Below the pieces are notes generated by a model, which saw only the letters and a program-made list of their open reading frames with translations, did not search any database and was not told the DNA's origin. Below, piece after piece: positions 45,624-54,516 of a DNA stretch of 64,000 bases (the stretch's first letter is position 1; each line of letters opens with the position of its first letter). The DNA lies in assembly GCF_000226295.1 (NCBI RefSeq), contig NC_016024.1, forward strand, positions 417,501 to 481,500. Reading direction: 5' to 3'. The DNA is from Chloracidobacterium thermophilum B (GTDB taxonomy: Bacteria; Acidobacteriota; Blastocatellia; Chloracidobacteriales; Chloracidobacteriaceae). The position numbers were made by a program, and so were the translations under genes.

Positions 45624-45653
45624 AGACTACGCAACTCCCGGCTGAGCTGTCAA
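45624..45653 (-). promoter_or_regulatory. Promoter of the rplM-rpsI cluster
   Basis: Minus-strand TTGACA (45648-45653) and TAGTCT (45624-45629) are 18 bp apart, about 136 bp before the rplM ATG. Confidence 0.55.
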
Positions 45654-45736
45654 GGGCGGACGTTCCTGAACAGACGAACCCGGAGCAAACGGACAATGTG
45701 CCGGGAACGGTGTGGCAGACTGCCAAGCCCCCCTGC

Positions 45737-46780
45737 CTAGGAAGTCTCCCCGCTGACCCGCTTGTGCCTGTCCAGCAGGGAAGCCCCGACACCCAGCGCC
45801 AGCAGACCCAGAACAACGCTCAGGCTGACCAGCGGCGGCAGGTGAAACCAGTCAAAGGCCAGCGCCAGCATCTTGATGCCGATGAAAAGAAGAATGACAA
45901 ACACAGCTTTGTCGAGGTGAACAAGCATGCGCTTGGCTGCCGCCACCAAAAAATACATCGAGCGCAAACCAAGCACGGCGAAGATATTGCTTGTATAGAC
46001 CAGAAACGGGTCCTGCGTGACCGCAAAAATCGCCGGTACGCTGTCGAAGGCAAACATGATGTCCGAGGCCTCAATCACCAGCAGGCACAGAAAGGCCGGA
46101 GTCAGCGCATGGTAGTGCCGCCCCTGCCCATCTGTGACCCTGGTCAGGAAGCGACCACGGTCGAGTTGTGTCGCAATCCGGTTGGGAAAAAACTGGCGCA
46201 GAAAGCGAACAGCCCAGTGGTTGGTGTAGTCCGTTTCCTCTTCGGTCGTGTCCTTCTGCCCGGCGCGAAAGAGGGCGTGCACCGACCACAGAATGACCAG
46301 GCCGAAACCAAAAAAGACCACGCGCTGGAGTTCGATATGCCAGCCGAAGATGGTCAGCGCCCCCAGCGCCCGCGCACCAAACAGCAGGCCAACGCCCAGT
46401 CCGATGAAAATGGCACGGAAAATCAGCGCACCAATGATGCCCCAGTACAGAATCCGGTGGTGCAGATACTCTGGAATGGCAAAGGCGGAAAAAATCGCCA
46501 GAAAGACGAAGAGGTTATCTACGGCCAGGGATTTTTCGAGGGCATAAGCCGTCAGAAACAGGATGGCGTCGTCCGTGCCACGAATCGAGGCCACATAGCC
46601 GGCAAAAGCCAGCGAGACCGCCACCCAGATGCCCGACCAGGTGGCTGCCTTGAGCATTGAAACCGGCCGGTCCGTTTTGCCGGAAGCCAGATCAACCCAG
46701 AGAAAGCCGATAACAAGCGTAATGAAAACAACAAAATGAACCGGATGGGTGGTGGCCGCCGACGCCAGGTGGGGCTGCAT
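45737..46780 (-). CDS. TerC/Alx family integral membrane protein
   Basis: The 347-residue protein has about nine membrane helices and the TerC-family acidic motifs: AYALEKSLAVDNLFVF in an early helix and IEASDIMFAFDSVPA later, where the Asp/Glu residues are thought to handle metal ions. Alx-type members export manganese in E. coli; here the role is inferred from family. The chain is of the Alx size class. It is the last gene of the SDR-tgt-yajC-terC unit, 16 bp after yajC, so no yybP-ykoY (manganese) riboswitch can precede it. Confidence 0.9.
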   Translation of the reverse strand: MQPHLASAATTHPVHFVVFITLVIGFLWVDLASGKTDRPVSMLKAATWSGIWVAVSLAFAGYVASIRGTDDAILFLTAYALEKSLAVDNLFVFLAIFSAFAIPEYLHHRILYWGIIGALIFRAIFIGLGVGLLFGARALGALTIFGWHIELQRVVFFGFGLVILWSVHALFRAGQKDTTEEETDYTNHWAVRFLRQFFPNRIATQLDRGRFLTRVTDGQGRHYHALTPAFLCLLVIEASDIMFAFDSVPAIFAVTQDPFLVYTSNIFAVLGLRSMYFLVAAAKRMLVHLDKAVFVILLFIGIKMLALAFDWFHLPPLVSLSVVLGLLALGVGASLLDRHKRVSGETS

Positions 46781-46796
46781 TGAAGGTCAGCTTTCA

Positions 46797-47102
46797 TTAC
46801 TTGTTGGGCTGGTCACGCAGGCCGATGATGGCATTTCTGGAAAACTCAATTTTGACCGACGGCGCGACGAGCAGGTGCAGAGTGTTTTCTTTCTCATTGA
46901 TACCGGCCACCGTTCCGTAAATCCCGCCTTCGGTAACAACCCGGTCGCCGTTCTTGAGGTTGTTGCGCATGGTTTCGAGTTCTTTCTGGCGTTTCTGCTG
47001 GGGACGGATCACCAGAAAGTAAAAAATGGCGACCATCGCCAGAATCGGAACAAGCTGGATGAGAAAACTTCCTCCACCACCCTGTGCCAGGACGATGTTC
47101 AT
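46797..47102 (-). CDS. yajC: Preprotein translocase subunit YajC
   Basis: YajC associates with SecDF at the Sec translocon. The 101-residue protein has one membrane helix (LIQLVPILAMVAIFYFLV) followed by IRPQQKRQKE, GDRVVTEGGIYGTVAGI and a beta-rich soluble domain, all standard. It overlaps tgt by 4 bp, a conserved neighbourhood in many bacteria. secD/secF are not in the window. Confidence 0.95.
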   Translation of the reverse strand: MNIVLAQGGGGSFLIQLVPILAMVAIFYFLVIRPQQKRQKELETMRNNLKNGDRVVTEGGIYGTVAGINEKENTLHLLVAPSVKIEFSRNAIIGLRDQPNK

Positions 47103-48241
47103 GTTGAAAGAGACTCCTCGGATGAAAGCTGCCGACGGTGGAAGTCAGCCCGGAAGCGGCTGAACTCGGCCCGTTCCAGAGCGTGCCGAATCTGCCGCAT
47201 CAGGTCAAGATAGTGATGCACGTTGTGATAGGTTGCCAAGATGGAGGCGAGAATTTCTCCCGTCCGCAGCAGGTGCGCCAGATAGGCCCGCGAGTACCGC
47301 CGGCAGACCGCACAGGTGCAGTCCGGGTCAAGCGGTTGCTCATCACGGACGTAGCGCGCATTGCGCAGGTTGAGCCGGCCGGTCGTGGTGAACACCGTGC
47401 CGTTGCGCGCGTGGCGTGTGGGCATGACGCAGTCGAACATGTCCACCCCGCGCGCCACGGATTCAACCAGGTCGGCCGGCGTCCCGACGCCCATCAGGTA
47501 GCGGGGCTTGTCCGCCGGCAGGCGCGGCGCGATGAACTCCGTCGTGTCGTACATCAGGTGTTTTTCCTCGCCAACGCTGAGGCCGCCGATGGCGTAGCCC
47601 TCAAAGCCAATCTCCAGCAGTCCCTCCAGGGAACGGGCGCGCAGTTCCGGGTACACGCTGCCCTGCACAATGCCAAACAGCGACTGGCGCTCCCGGTCGG
47701 CGTGGGTGTCGAAGTACGTCCGGCACCGCCGCGCCCAGCGTTCGGTCAGTTCAAGCGAGTGCCGCACCTGTTCAGGCGAAGCCGGATAGGGCGGGCACTC
47801 ATCGAAGGCCATGACGATGTCGGAGCCAAGCGCGATCTGAACCTCCATGGAGACTTCCGGCGACAACAGCAACCGTGTGCCGTCAAGGTGGGACCGAAAG
47901 GTGACGCCTTCCTCGCTGATGGTACGCAACTCACCCAGCGAGAACACCTGATAGCCGCCGCTGTCGGTGAGGATCGAGCGCGGCCAGCTCATAAAGCGGT
48001 GCAGACCGCCCAGTTCCCGGATGACCTCGTGCCCGGGGCGCAAAAACAGGTGATAGGTGTTGGCCAGAATGATGCGCGCATCCAGGGCTTCGAGCATGTC
48101 CTGGGTGAGCGCCTTGACGGTGGCTGCCGTCCCGACGGGCATAAACACCGGCGTTTCAATGACGCTGCGGGTCGTCGTAATCCGCCCCCGCCGCGCTGCC
48201 GTCCCGGCATCACTGGCCAGTAGCTCAAAGCGCAGACTCAT
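47099..48241 (-). CDS. tgt: Queuine tRNA-ribosyltransferase
   Basis: Tgt exchanges guanine for preQ1 at position 34 of tRNAs with GUN anticodons, the first tRNA-level step to queuosine. The 380-residue protein has TPVFMPVGTAATVKAL, ILANTYHLFLRPG, ILTDSGGYQVFSL (nucleophile region), the SFDECPPYPAS-like MAFDECPPYPAS, GGLSVGEEK and the zinc site CTCAVCRRYSRAYLAHL (cited as CTCAVCRRYSRAYL with a downstream His). It overlaps yajC and the SDR gene by 4 bp each. The GTT anticodon of tRNA-Asn above is a Tgt substrate type. Confidence 0.97.
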   Translation of the reverse strand: MSLRFELLASDAGTAARRGRITTTRSVIETPVFMPVGTAATVKALTQDMLEALDARIILANTYHLFLRPGHEVIRELGGLHRFMSWPRSILTDSGGYQVFSLGELRTISEEGVTFRSHLDGTRLLLSPEVSMEVQIALGSDIVMAFDECPPYPASPEQVRHSLELTERWARRCRTYFDTHADRERQSLFGIVQGSVYPELRARSLEGLLEIGFEGYAIGGLSVGEEKHLMYDTTEFIAPRLPADKPRYLMGVGTPADLVESVARGVDMFDCVMPTRHARNGTVFTTTGRLNLRNARYVRDEQPLDPDCTCAVCRRYSRAYLAHLLRTGEILASILATYHNVHHYLDLMRQIRHALERAEFSRFRADFHRRQLSSEESLST

Positions 48242-49032
48242 CGCGCTTTCATGATGTTGCCGGCAATGCGGGCGGCAATGTCGCGTGGCACAAACCGCGT
48301 CGCCTGCGACAGCAGGCTGTTGGCCAGGCCCGAAACGACAGAACTGCTTCGCCGGCGGATGCCGGCAAAGGCGGCTTCAACGACTTCTTCCGGCGTTTGG
48401 GCGCGGCGGAGCATGTCGCGGGCCGTGCCTTCGGCGACCTGCGCCGTGTCGAAAAACTCCGTTGCCGTGGCCCCCGGACACAGCGCCATGACGAGCACGC
48501 CCTGGTCCCGGCATTCCTCGTGCAACGCCTCGGAAAAGCTCAGCACATAGGCCTTCGTGGCCGCATAAGCGCCCAGATAGGGCACTGCCTGGAAGGCGGC
48601 CGTCGAGGCCACGTTGACAACAACGCCCTGCCGGCGCGCCAGCATTCCCGGCAGGTAGCGATGGGTCAGCTCGGTCAGGGTGACAATGTTGAGCTGAAGC
48701 ATCTCCAGATTGCGCTTGAGGTCGGTTTCCACAAACCGCCCGCCGATACCAAAGCCGGCGTTGTTGATGAGACCGTCCACCTGGAGGTTCAGCCGTTCGG
48801 TTTCCTCAAAGACTTCCCCGGCTGCTTCCGGCAGACTGAGGTCTTTGGCCAGCACATCCACGGTGATGCTGTGCTGCCTGGCCAACTCAGCCGCCAGCCG
48901 CCGGAGCTTGTCTTCCCGCCGCGCCACCAGCATCAGGTTGGCTTTTTCCCGCGCAAAGCGCCGGGCAAAGGCTTCTCCTATCCCAACTGAGGCGCCGGTA
49001 ATGAGTACCGTTTTGCCCGCCCACGTTTCCAT
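48238..49032 (-). CDS. Short-chain dehydrogenase/reductase
   Basis: A classical SDR of 264 residues. The NAD(P)-binding motif is TGASVGIGEAF, with LINNAGFGIGG as the NNAG motif and the catalytic Ser in VNVASTAAF. The YxxxK motif is AYAATKAYVLSFSEAL, with Lys four residues after Tyr. An Arg-rich stretch (LVARREDK) after the second strand suggests NADPH preference. The substrate cannot be predicted. It starts the SDR-tgt-yajC-terC unit. Confidence 0.9.
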   Translation of the reverse strand: METWAGKTVLITGASVGIGEAFARRFAREKANLMLVARREDKLRRLAAELARQHSITVDVLAKDLSLPEAAGEVFEETERLNLQVDGLINNAGFGIGGRFVETDLKRNLEMLQLNIVTLTELTHRYLPGMLARRQGVVVNVASTAAFQAVPYLGAYAATKAYVLSFSEALHEECRDQGVLVMALCPGATATEFFDTAQVAEGTARDMLRRAQTPEEVVEAAFAGIRRRSSSVVSGLANSLLSQATRFVPRDIAARIAGNIMKAR

Positions 49033-49148
49033 GTTGAATATCCTTCCAGCAAGTCAGAGTCTCCCGGTTTGAGCCTGTGCGATATGCCTGCTCGCGGGTC
49101 GCTTGTCAAAGAGGAATGCCTGCTTTCGGGACAGCCGCTGCTGCCCCG

Positions 49149-50108
49149 TCAGTGGGCCGCGGGGCCAGCCGGCTCGGCAAGCACCTGACGGAAGTAGGCA
49201 ATCGTCCGGTCAAGGCCGACATCAAGCGGGATGTGCGGCGCCCAGTTCAGGCGTTCACCGGCCAGGGTGATGTCGGGACACCGGCGCTGCGGATCGTTTT
49301 CCGGCAGCGGGCGATGCACGATGGGCGACGCCGAACCCGTCTTGGACAGCACCTTCTGTGCCAGTTCAGCAACTGTGAACTCATCCGGGTTGCCGAGGTT
49401 GACCGGTCCCGTAAATGCTTCGGCCTGCATCATACGGACAATGCCTTCCACGAGATCATCCACGTAGCAGAAGGAACGGGTCTGCGAGCCGTCGCCATAG
49501 ACGGTCAGAGGTTCCTCCCGCAGCGCCTGGCAGATGAAGTTGCTGACCACGCGCCCGTCGTTTTCGAGCATGTTCGGGCCGTAGGTGTTGAAAATCCGCA
49601 CGATCCGCACATCCACGTGGTGCTGGCGGTGGTAGTCCATCGTCAGCGTTTCGGCGACGCGCTTGCCTTCGTCGTAGCAGCTTCGCGGCCCAATGGGATT
49701 GACGTTGCCCCAGTAGTCCTCACGCTGCGGATGCACGAGCGGATCGCCATAGACTTCCGAAGTTGAGGCAAGCAGAAAACGCGCGCCAACCCGTTTGGCC
49801 AGCCCCAGCATGTTGAGCGTCCCCAGAACACTGGTTTTGACGGTCTGAATGGCATTCGCCTGATAGTGGACGGGCGAAGCCGGGCAGGCGAGATGGTAGA
49901 TTTGCGTGACTTCAAGCCGGATTGGCTCGATGACATCGTGGCGTATCAGCTCAAAGCGCGGGTGGGAAAGATGCGGCCGGATATTGGCGCGTTGGCCCGT
50001 GTAGAAGTTGTCAAGACAGATGACTTCGTGACCTTCATCCAAAAGTCGTTTGCAGAGATGTGTGCCGATGAAGCCGGCCCCGCCAGTGACAAGAATTCGC
50101 TCGGTCAT
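49149..50108 (-). CDS. UDP-glucuronic acid decarboxylase (UDP-xylose synthase), extended SDR
   Basis: The 319-residue sugar-nucleotide enzyme has [30 protein letters not shown], the UXS-specific [24 protein letters not shown] and the active-site Tyr-Lys of [26 protein letters not shown] and [17 protein letters not shown] also match. These features favour UDP-glucuronate to UDP-xylose conversion over epimerisation. UDP-xylose serves cell-surface glycans. It stands alone on the minus strand. Confidence 0.92.
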   Translation of the reverse strand: MTERILVTGGAGFIGTHLCKRLLDEGHEVICLDNFYTGQRANIRPHLSHPRFELIRHDVIEPIRLEVTQIYHLACPASPVHYQANAIQTVKTSVLGTLNMLGLAKRVGARFLLASTSEVYGDPLVHPQREDYWGNVNPIGPRSCYDEGKRVAETLTMDYHRQHHVDVRIVRIFNTYGPNMLENDGRVVSNFICQALREEPLTVYGDGSQTRSFCYVDDLVEGIVRMMQAEAFTGPVNLGNPDEFTVAELAQKVLSKTGSASPIVHRPLPENDPQRRCPDITLAGERLNWAPHIPLDVGLDRTIAYFRQVLAEPAGPAAH

Positions 50109-50157
50109 AAGTGGTGTAGTCTAAAGTATTCATTGGTAAAGGATTTGGTGCGGGGGC

Positions 50158-51258
50158 TCAGGGAGTGTCCAGTCCGGGAAGGGGGTGTTGGCTGATGTCG
50201 GAGATGTTGGTCAACGCCCTGGAATCCGGCTGGTGGGCGCTGATCTGCATCGTTTCCAGAAGGTGATTCAGAATGGAAAGTACTGTGTAGTGGGACGCCG
50301 GTATGCTGTCGAGCAGCTCGCGTACCGTCGGCTCTCCGGCATGCAGGCGATACCAGATGTCATAGGCGATGGGCAGCAGGTTCTCGTCGCCTTCCCAGCG
50401 CAGGTCGTCGTCCAGAGGGCGATACCGCTGGTTGGCCGGAAACTGGCACCGCAACGCCCCGACTTCATCCTGCATGCGGACAGCTTCCATGAGCATTGTC
50501 ATGCCGGGCAGGAGAATGTCGCAGGTGGCGCCTTCCGCCACTTCCCGCTCACCGCCTTTGAACTCGAATGTGCCTTCCGTCGGTGGCGGCTGAAAGAGCT
50601 GGAAGAAGGCTTCGCTGCCGGTCAGATGGCCCATGACGGAACGGCACAGGTGTCCGTTGTCAAAGTAGATTTCGGCCAGGGTGATGCCCAGCGGGTCGTC
50701 CACGCGCAGCGTGCCGGTCATGCCGGAGCTGATGATGGTCTGGATGACCGTCGGCAGGTCAAAAAACTTGAGGTTTCCGCCCAACTGGCGCTGGCGTTCC
50801 TTGCGCATGTTGCGCACAGTGGATTCGAGCCGCTGGGCAAAGGTAAAGCACAGCCGCAGTGCGAGTTCCGGGAAGCCGGCCACAACCGAGTGAAAGTTGT
50901 CACGCGAGATGCGGAAAATTTCACCGCCGCCGGGCATGCGCGCTGCCGAAGCACGATTGGAGCGGGTGAACATGGCGACCTCGCCAATCACGTCGCCGGC
51001 GGAGACGTAAGCCACTGGCGTCAGTTCTCTGGAGCCTTCCATTGCCGGCCGGCGAATCTCCACGACCCCCGACTTGATGACATACAGGTAATCGGCCGGA
51101 TCGCCAATGTGGAAAACATCGTCGCCGGGTTCAAAAACAACGACCTGCCCGCGCAGGAACAGCGCCTGCAACGTCAGGTCGGAAAGCGTCGAAAACAATT
51201 CGCATTCCCGCAAGAACGAAAATTCCGGCGGTGACGAACGTGGTTCTGGAGAAGACAT
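50158..51258 (-). CDS. Cyclic-nucleotide-binding domain protein with DUF4388/PATAN domain
   Basis: From ATG 51258 the protein has 366 residues. Residues 15-140 are a cNMP-binding-type domain (FLRECELFSTLSDLTLQAL, cited as FSTLSDLTLQAL, VFEPGDDVFHIGDPADYLYV region cited as IGDPADYLYVIKSG, GDVIGEVAMFTRSNRASA). Residues 165-270 match DUF4388/PATAN (MTGTLRVDD, EIYFDNGHLCRSVMG). A helical C-terminus follows with DSIPASHYTVLSILNHLL. It is the second PATAN protein in the window after the response regulator at 18072. A longer in-frame extension to 52629 is a shadow of bchD. Confidence 0.88.
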   Translation of the reverse strand: MSSPEPRSSPPEFSFLRECELFSTLSDLTLQALFLRGQVVVFEPGDDVFHIGDPADYLYVIKSGVVEIRRPAMEGSRELTPVAYVSAGDVIGEVAMFTRSNRASAARMPGGGEIFRISRDNFHSVVAGFPELALRLCFTFAQRLESTVRNMRKERQRQLGGNLKFFDLPTVIQTIISSGMTGTLRVDDPLGITLAEIYFDNGHLCRSVMGHLTGSEAFFQLFQPPPTEGTFEFKGGEREVAEGATCDILLPGMTMLMEAVRMQDEVGALRCQFPANQRYRPLDDDLRWEGDENLLPIAYDIWYRLHAGEPTVRELLDSIPASHYTVLSILNHLLETMQISAHQPDSRALTNISDISQHPLPGLDTP

Positions 51259-51415
51259 AGGCGCGTCGCAACCCGGAATCAGACGGAATGGCTCGGTACG
51301 GCCTATTGTGCACGATGCCGCCCGTGGCGAACAGGGCCACAGGGGGCCTGCCCGTTCCAGGTGGCGCATTTTGAGGTCAATACCCGACCCGGAGGGCAGA
51401 AACCAAAGTGTGAAA

Positions 51416-53305
51416 TCAGGACGACCGGCGCAGTTCCTGCTTGACCGCATCGGTGATGCCGGCCGCCGACAGGCGCGGCAGGTAGATGTATCGCCCGCCA
51501 AACAGCTCTGCGAGCTGTCTGGCTTCGCCACGTGAGACAAAGCGGTTTTGGGTGTCGAAGACAACGAGGCGGATGTTACTGGCGGCATATACCCGCGCCA
51601 GGTCTTCCAGTTCACGCCGGATAGCATCGGCGCGGGAAAGGTTCCCGTCCGGTTCGGGCGTCCGGGCCGGGACGTTGCCGCGTCCGTCGCCGATGACAAT
51701 GACAAGCGCCTCGGTGTAGGCCCCGGTGCGCCGGACTTCCTCGATGAGCGCCTGTGCCCGCCGGAGTGCATCGTTGAGCGGCGTGGCTCCGCCGGTCGGC
51801 AGGGTTTCGAGCTGGCGCTTGGCCGCTTCGACGCTTTGTGTCGGAGCCAGCAGCACCCGGCTTTCGTTGCCATAGCAGCCAATGAGGGCAACTTTGTCCC
51901 GGTTGACGTAGGACTGGCGCAGCAGTTCGACGACGGCCCCTTTGGCCTGTCCCATACGGTTGGCAGCCATGCTCCCGGAAGCATCCACGATGAAGACGAT
52001 GAGTGCGCCGGTGCGCTGGCGGAGTTTCTTGAGCCGGACATCATCTTTTTTGAGTAGTATCCGGTCGGGTGTCTGTCCGTTGGCGAGCAGCTTCTGGCGG
52101 CGGGCCGGCTGGTGCGGTGCGGCCTGACGCAGCGTGGCTTCAATGGCGACGCGCCCCCGCGAGGGTTCGCCCGGCACGGAGCGGACGTGCCGCCCGGATT
52201 GAAAGTTGTCGCGCTCGGAGCGTTTCCCGTAGCGCCCCAGCCGCGCCTTTTTGGCAAAAAAGTCGAAGTCGGCGTCGAGGGCCGCTTCTTCGGCGTCGAA
52301 AACCAGCGCCAGGTCTTCGAGTTCTTCCGGCGGTGAGGGCGGTTCCGGCTCGTCTTCCGAGCTTTCCGAAGGCGGTGGCGGCGGCGGTGGTGGTTCGGGT
52401 TCGCTTTCGGGACGCTGTGTGGCGCGTGGCAGCAGGACGAAAAACTCGGCTGTCCGGCAGTCGTCTTCATTGACCGCGGTCCGTCCTTCGAGTGCGGCAT
52501 TGGCCCGGGCCGCCAGCGTGGCAAAGTATTCTGCCCGCTGCCCGACGGTGCCCAGCGCCGCCGCGCGTGCGCAAAGCCAGTGCAGGGTTTCATCGCCCAG
52601 CGTGACCTGCGGCAACCGCTGCCGTGCATCGGTCAGGAGATTCCGAAGCAGTGTGGTTTCTTCGGCGTAAAGCATCTGCAGGGCTTCCGGGTCACGCTCG
52701 AAGGCCGCCACGGTTTCGATGACTTTCTGCCGGGTTTCGAGGTCAGACTGGCGCGAGGCGGCCACGATGAGGCCCAGCCGGTCGAGGATGTGCCAGCGTA
52801 CGGGGCCGTCACCCGGATTGAAGGCCGCAATCAGCCCGAAGTCCGCGGGCAAGGTCAGCGAGACGCCTTCCCGTTCGACGCGCAGGCAGCCTTCGTCGAG
52901 GCAGGTCAGCAGGGCGTTTTCCACCTGGGTCGGCAGCAGATTGAGGTTGTCGGCAAAGACGTAGCCGCCGTGGGCTTGCGCCAGAATACCCGGCGCGAAG
53001 CGTCGCCGGCCGCCGGCGAGCGTGGCTTCGAGGTCGAGGCCGCCAAAAAGGCGGTCTTCACTGATGTTGCCGGGCAGGATGACGAACGGCGGGCGCCGGC
53101 CGTCCACGTCGGGGACAATCTGGGCAAAACCGCGCGCCAGAACCGACTTGGCACTGCCGGCCGGAGCGGCAAAGGCGACGCCGCGCAGCCGGGGTTCAAT
53201 GGCCAGCAGCAGCAGCGCGCGCTTGACCGGAGCATGGCCGACGACAGCGACAAAGGGCAGCGTGACGAGCTGAAGGGAAGGGCTGGTTTGGGCGTAAGAC
53301 ATCAT
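51416..53305 (-). CDS. bchD: Magnesium chelatase subunit D
   Basis: BchD is the AAA+/integrin-domain subunit of the BchH-BchI-BchD complex that inserts Mg into protoporphyrin IX at the start of bacteriochlorophyll synthesis. The 629-residue protein has an AAA-like N-terminal part with APAGSAKSVLARGFA, ILPGNISEDRLFGGLD and GYVFADNLNLLPTQVENALL (cited as VFADNLNLLPTQVENALL). A Pro/Glu-rich linker lies at about 300-330. The C-terminal vWA domain has MIDAS residues Asp441, Ser443 and Ser445 (VDASGSM). The linker and degenerate Walker region distinguish it from BchI. bchI and bchH are not adjacent. Confidence 0.93.
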   Translation of the reverse strand: MMSYAQTSPSLQLVTLPFVAVVGHAPVKRALLLLAIEPRLRGVAFAAPAGSAKSVLARGFAQIVPDVDGRRPPFVILPGNISEDRLFGGLDLEATLAGGRRRFAPGILAQAHGGYVFADNLNLLPTQVENALLTCLDEGCLRVEREGVSLTLPADFGLIAAFNPGDGPVRWHILDRLGLIVAASRQSDLETRQKVIETVAAFERDPEALQMLYAEETTLLRNLLTDARQRLPQVTLGDETLHWLCARAAALGTVGQRAEYFATLAARANAALEGRTAVNEDDCRTAEFFVLLPRATQRPESEPEPPPPPPPPSESSEDEPEPPSPPEELEDLALVFDAEEAALDADFDFFAKKARLGRYGKRSERDNFQSGRHVRSVPGEPSRGRVAIEATLRQAAPHQPARRQKLLANGQTPDRILLKKDDVRLKKLRQRTGALIVFIVDASGSMAANRMGQAKGAVVELLRQSYVNRDKVALIGCYGNESRVLLAPTQSVEAAKRQLETLPTGGATPLNDALRRAQALIEEVRRTGAYTEALVIVIGDGRGNVPARTPEPDGNLSRADAIRRELEDLARVYAASNIRLVVFDTQNRFVSRGEARQLAELFGGRYIYLPRLSAAGITDAVKQELRRSS

Positions 53306-53487
53306 GGTGCAGTGTCAGGGGCCGGAACGGATGTGACTGCGTAAGAGGATGGCAGGCGGCCGGGTGGATGGTGCAGCTACGGATTCAACTTACACCAAAA
53401 GGCTGCCCGGCCAAGGCTTCGGCGGCTGGGCCGTGACGGGTTTGGTGACTTGAGTCTGCGGCCGGCGGTTTCTAAGATGGCATCACT

Positions 53488-54507
53488 ATGGCTGACCGTA
53501 CTTTTACCCGCCGTGATCTCCGCCCGGAACGCAAACCGGCGTGGCTGAAAATCCGCCTGGATGCCCGTGACAGGTTTCAGGAAGTCGCCCACATGGTGGA
53601 CGATCTTTCCCTCAACACCGTGTGTCAGGAAGCGCGCTGCCCGAACATCTGGGAGTGTTTCTCCAACCGGACGGCGACCTTCATGCTCATGGGCGACATC
53701 TGCACGCGGCACTGTGGCTTCTGCGCCGTGACAAAGGGTGCGCCCCGGCTGCTCGATCCCGCTGAGCCGCGCCACGTCGCCGAAGCCGTCCGCAAGCTGG
53801 GCCTGCGCCACGCGGTCATCACTTCGGTGAACCGCGATGACCTGCCCGATGGCGGCGCGCACCATTTTGCGGCGACGATCCGGGAAGTCCGGCGTTACAA
53901 CCCCGGCTGCCGCGTGGAAGTGCTCATCCCGGACTTCTGCGGCAACTGGGAAGCCCTCGATGTGGTGATGGAAGCGCGTCCCGATGTGCTCAACCACAAC
54001 ACGGAAACGGTCAAGGCGTTGTACCGGCGGGTGCGTCCCGATGCCATTTATGCCCGCTCGATGGAGTTGCTGCGCCGGGCGGCCGCCTGGCGTTCAGCAG
54101 ACTATCCCGTGCTGACGAAGTCCGGCGTCATGCTGGGTCTGGGCGAGACACGGGATGAACTGCTGGAAACGATGCGCGATCTGCGTGAGAACGACTGCGA
54201 TATTCTGACGTTGGGGCAGTATCTGCGGCCAAGTCTCCGTCACCTGCCGGTCGAGAAGTTTTACCACCCGGATGAATTTGCCGAACTCAGGCAGATTGGG
54301 CTGGCGATGGGGTTCCGGCATGTCGAAGCCGGCCCGCTGGTGCGCAGTTCTTACCACGCGCACGAACAGGTTGCGGAAGTGGATGCCCCTGTGCCGGCAG
54401 CCCCGCCGACACTTGTGCCGTTGACGCGCCGCCGGTCAACGGCATCAGCACCGGACCTGCCGGGAAACACCCTTCCCGGTGCCCTTCCTCGTGAAAGAAC
54501 GACCTAG
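53488..54507 (+). CDS. lipA: Lipoyl synthase
   Basis: LipA inserts two sulfurs into protein-bound octanoyl groups. The 339-residue protein has the auxiliary-cluster motif CQEARCPNIWEC, the radical-SAM motif CTRHCGFCAV and the C-terminal RSSYHAHEQ with the conserved Ser ligand. Other landmarks are TFMLMGDIC, TSVNRDDLPDGGA and LNHNTETVKALYRRVRP (cited as NHNTETVKALYRRVRP). A C-terminal tail of about 45 residues, Pro/Thr/Arg-rich, extends beyond most homologues. It is divergent from bchD; lipB is not adjacent. Confidence 0.97.
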   Translation: MADRTFTRRDLRPERKPAWLKIRLDARDRFQEVAHMVDDLSLNTVCQEARCPNIWECFSNRTATFMLMGDICTRHCGFCAVTKGAPRLLDPAEPRHVAEAVRKLGLRHAVITSVNRDDLPDGGAHHFAATIREVRRYNPGCRVEVLIPDFCGNWEALDVVMEARPDVLNHNTETVKALYRRVRPDAIYARSMELLRRAAAWRSADYPVLTKSGVMLGLGETRDELLETMRDLRENDCDILTLGQYLRPSLRHLPVEKFYHPDEFAELRQIGLAMGFRHVEAGPLVRSSYHAHEQVAEVDAPVPAAPPTLVPLTRRRSTASAPDLPGNTLPGALPRERTT

Positions 54508-54516
54508 CCACAGGGC

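Noticed and set aside
46781-46796. Manganese (yybP-ykoY) riboswitch before the TerC/Alx gene
   Set aside because: Only 16 bp separate yajC from terC, too short for the riboswitch.
47138-48223. 361-residue open frame antisense to tgt
   Set aside because: Shadow of tgt; composition is Arg/Gly/Val-rich and no domain is visible.
51259-52629. N-terminal extension of the cNMP/PATAN gene into bchD
   Set aside because: The extra 457 residues are a frame-shifted reading of bchD. ATG 51258 gives the natural domain start.
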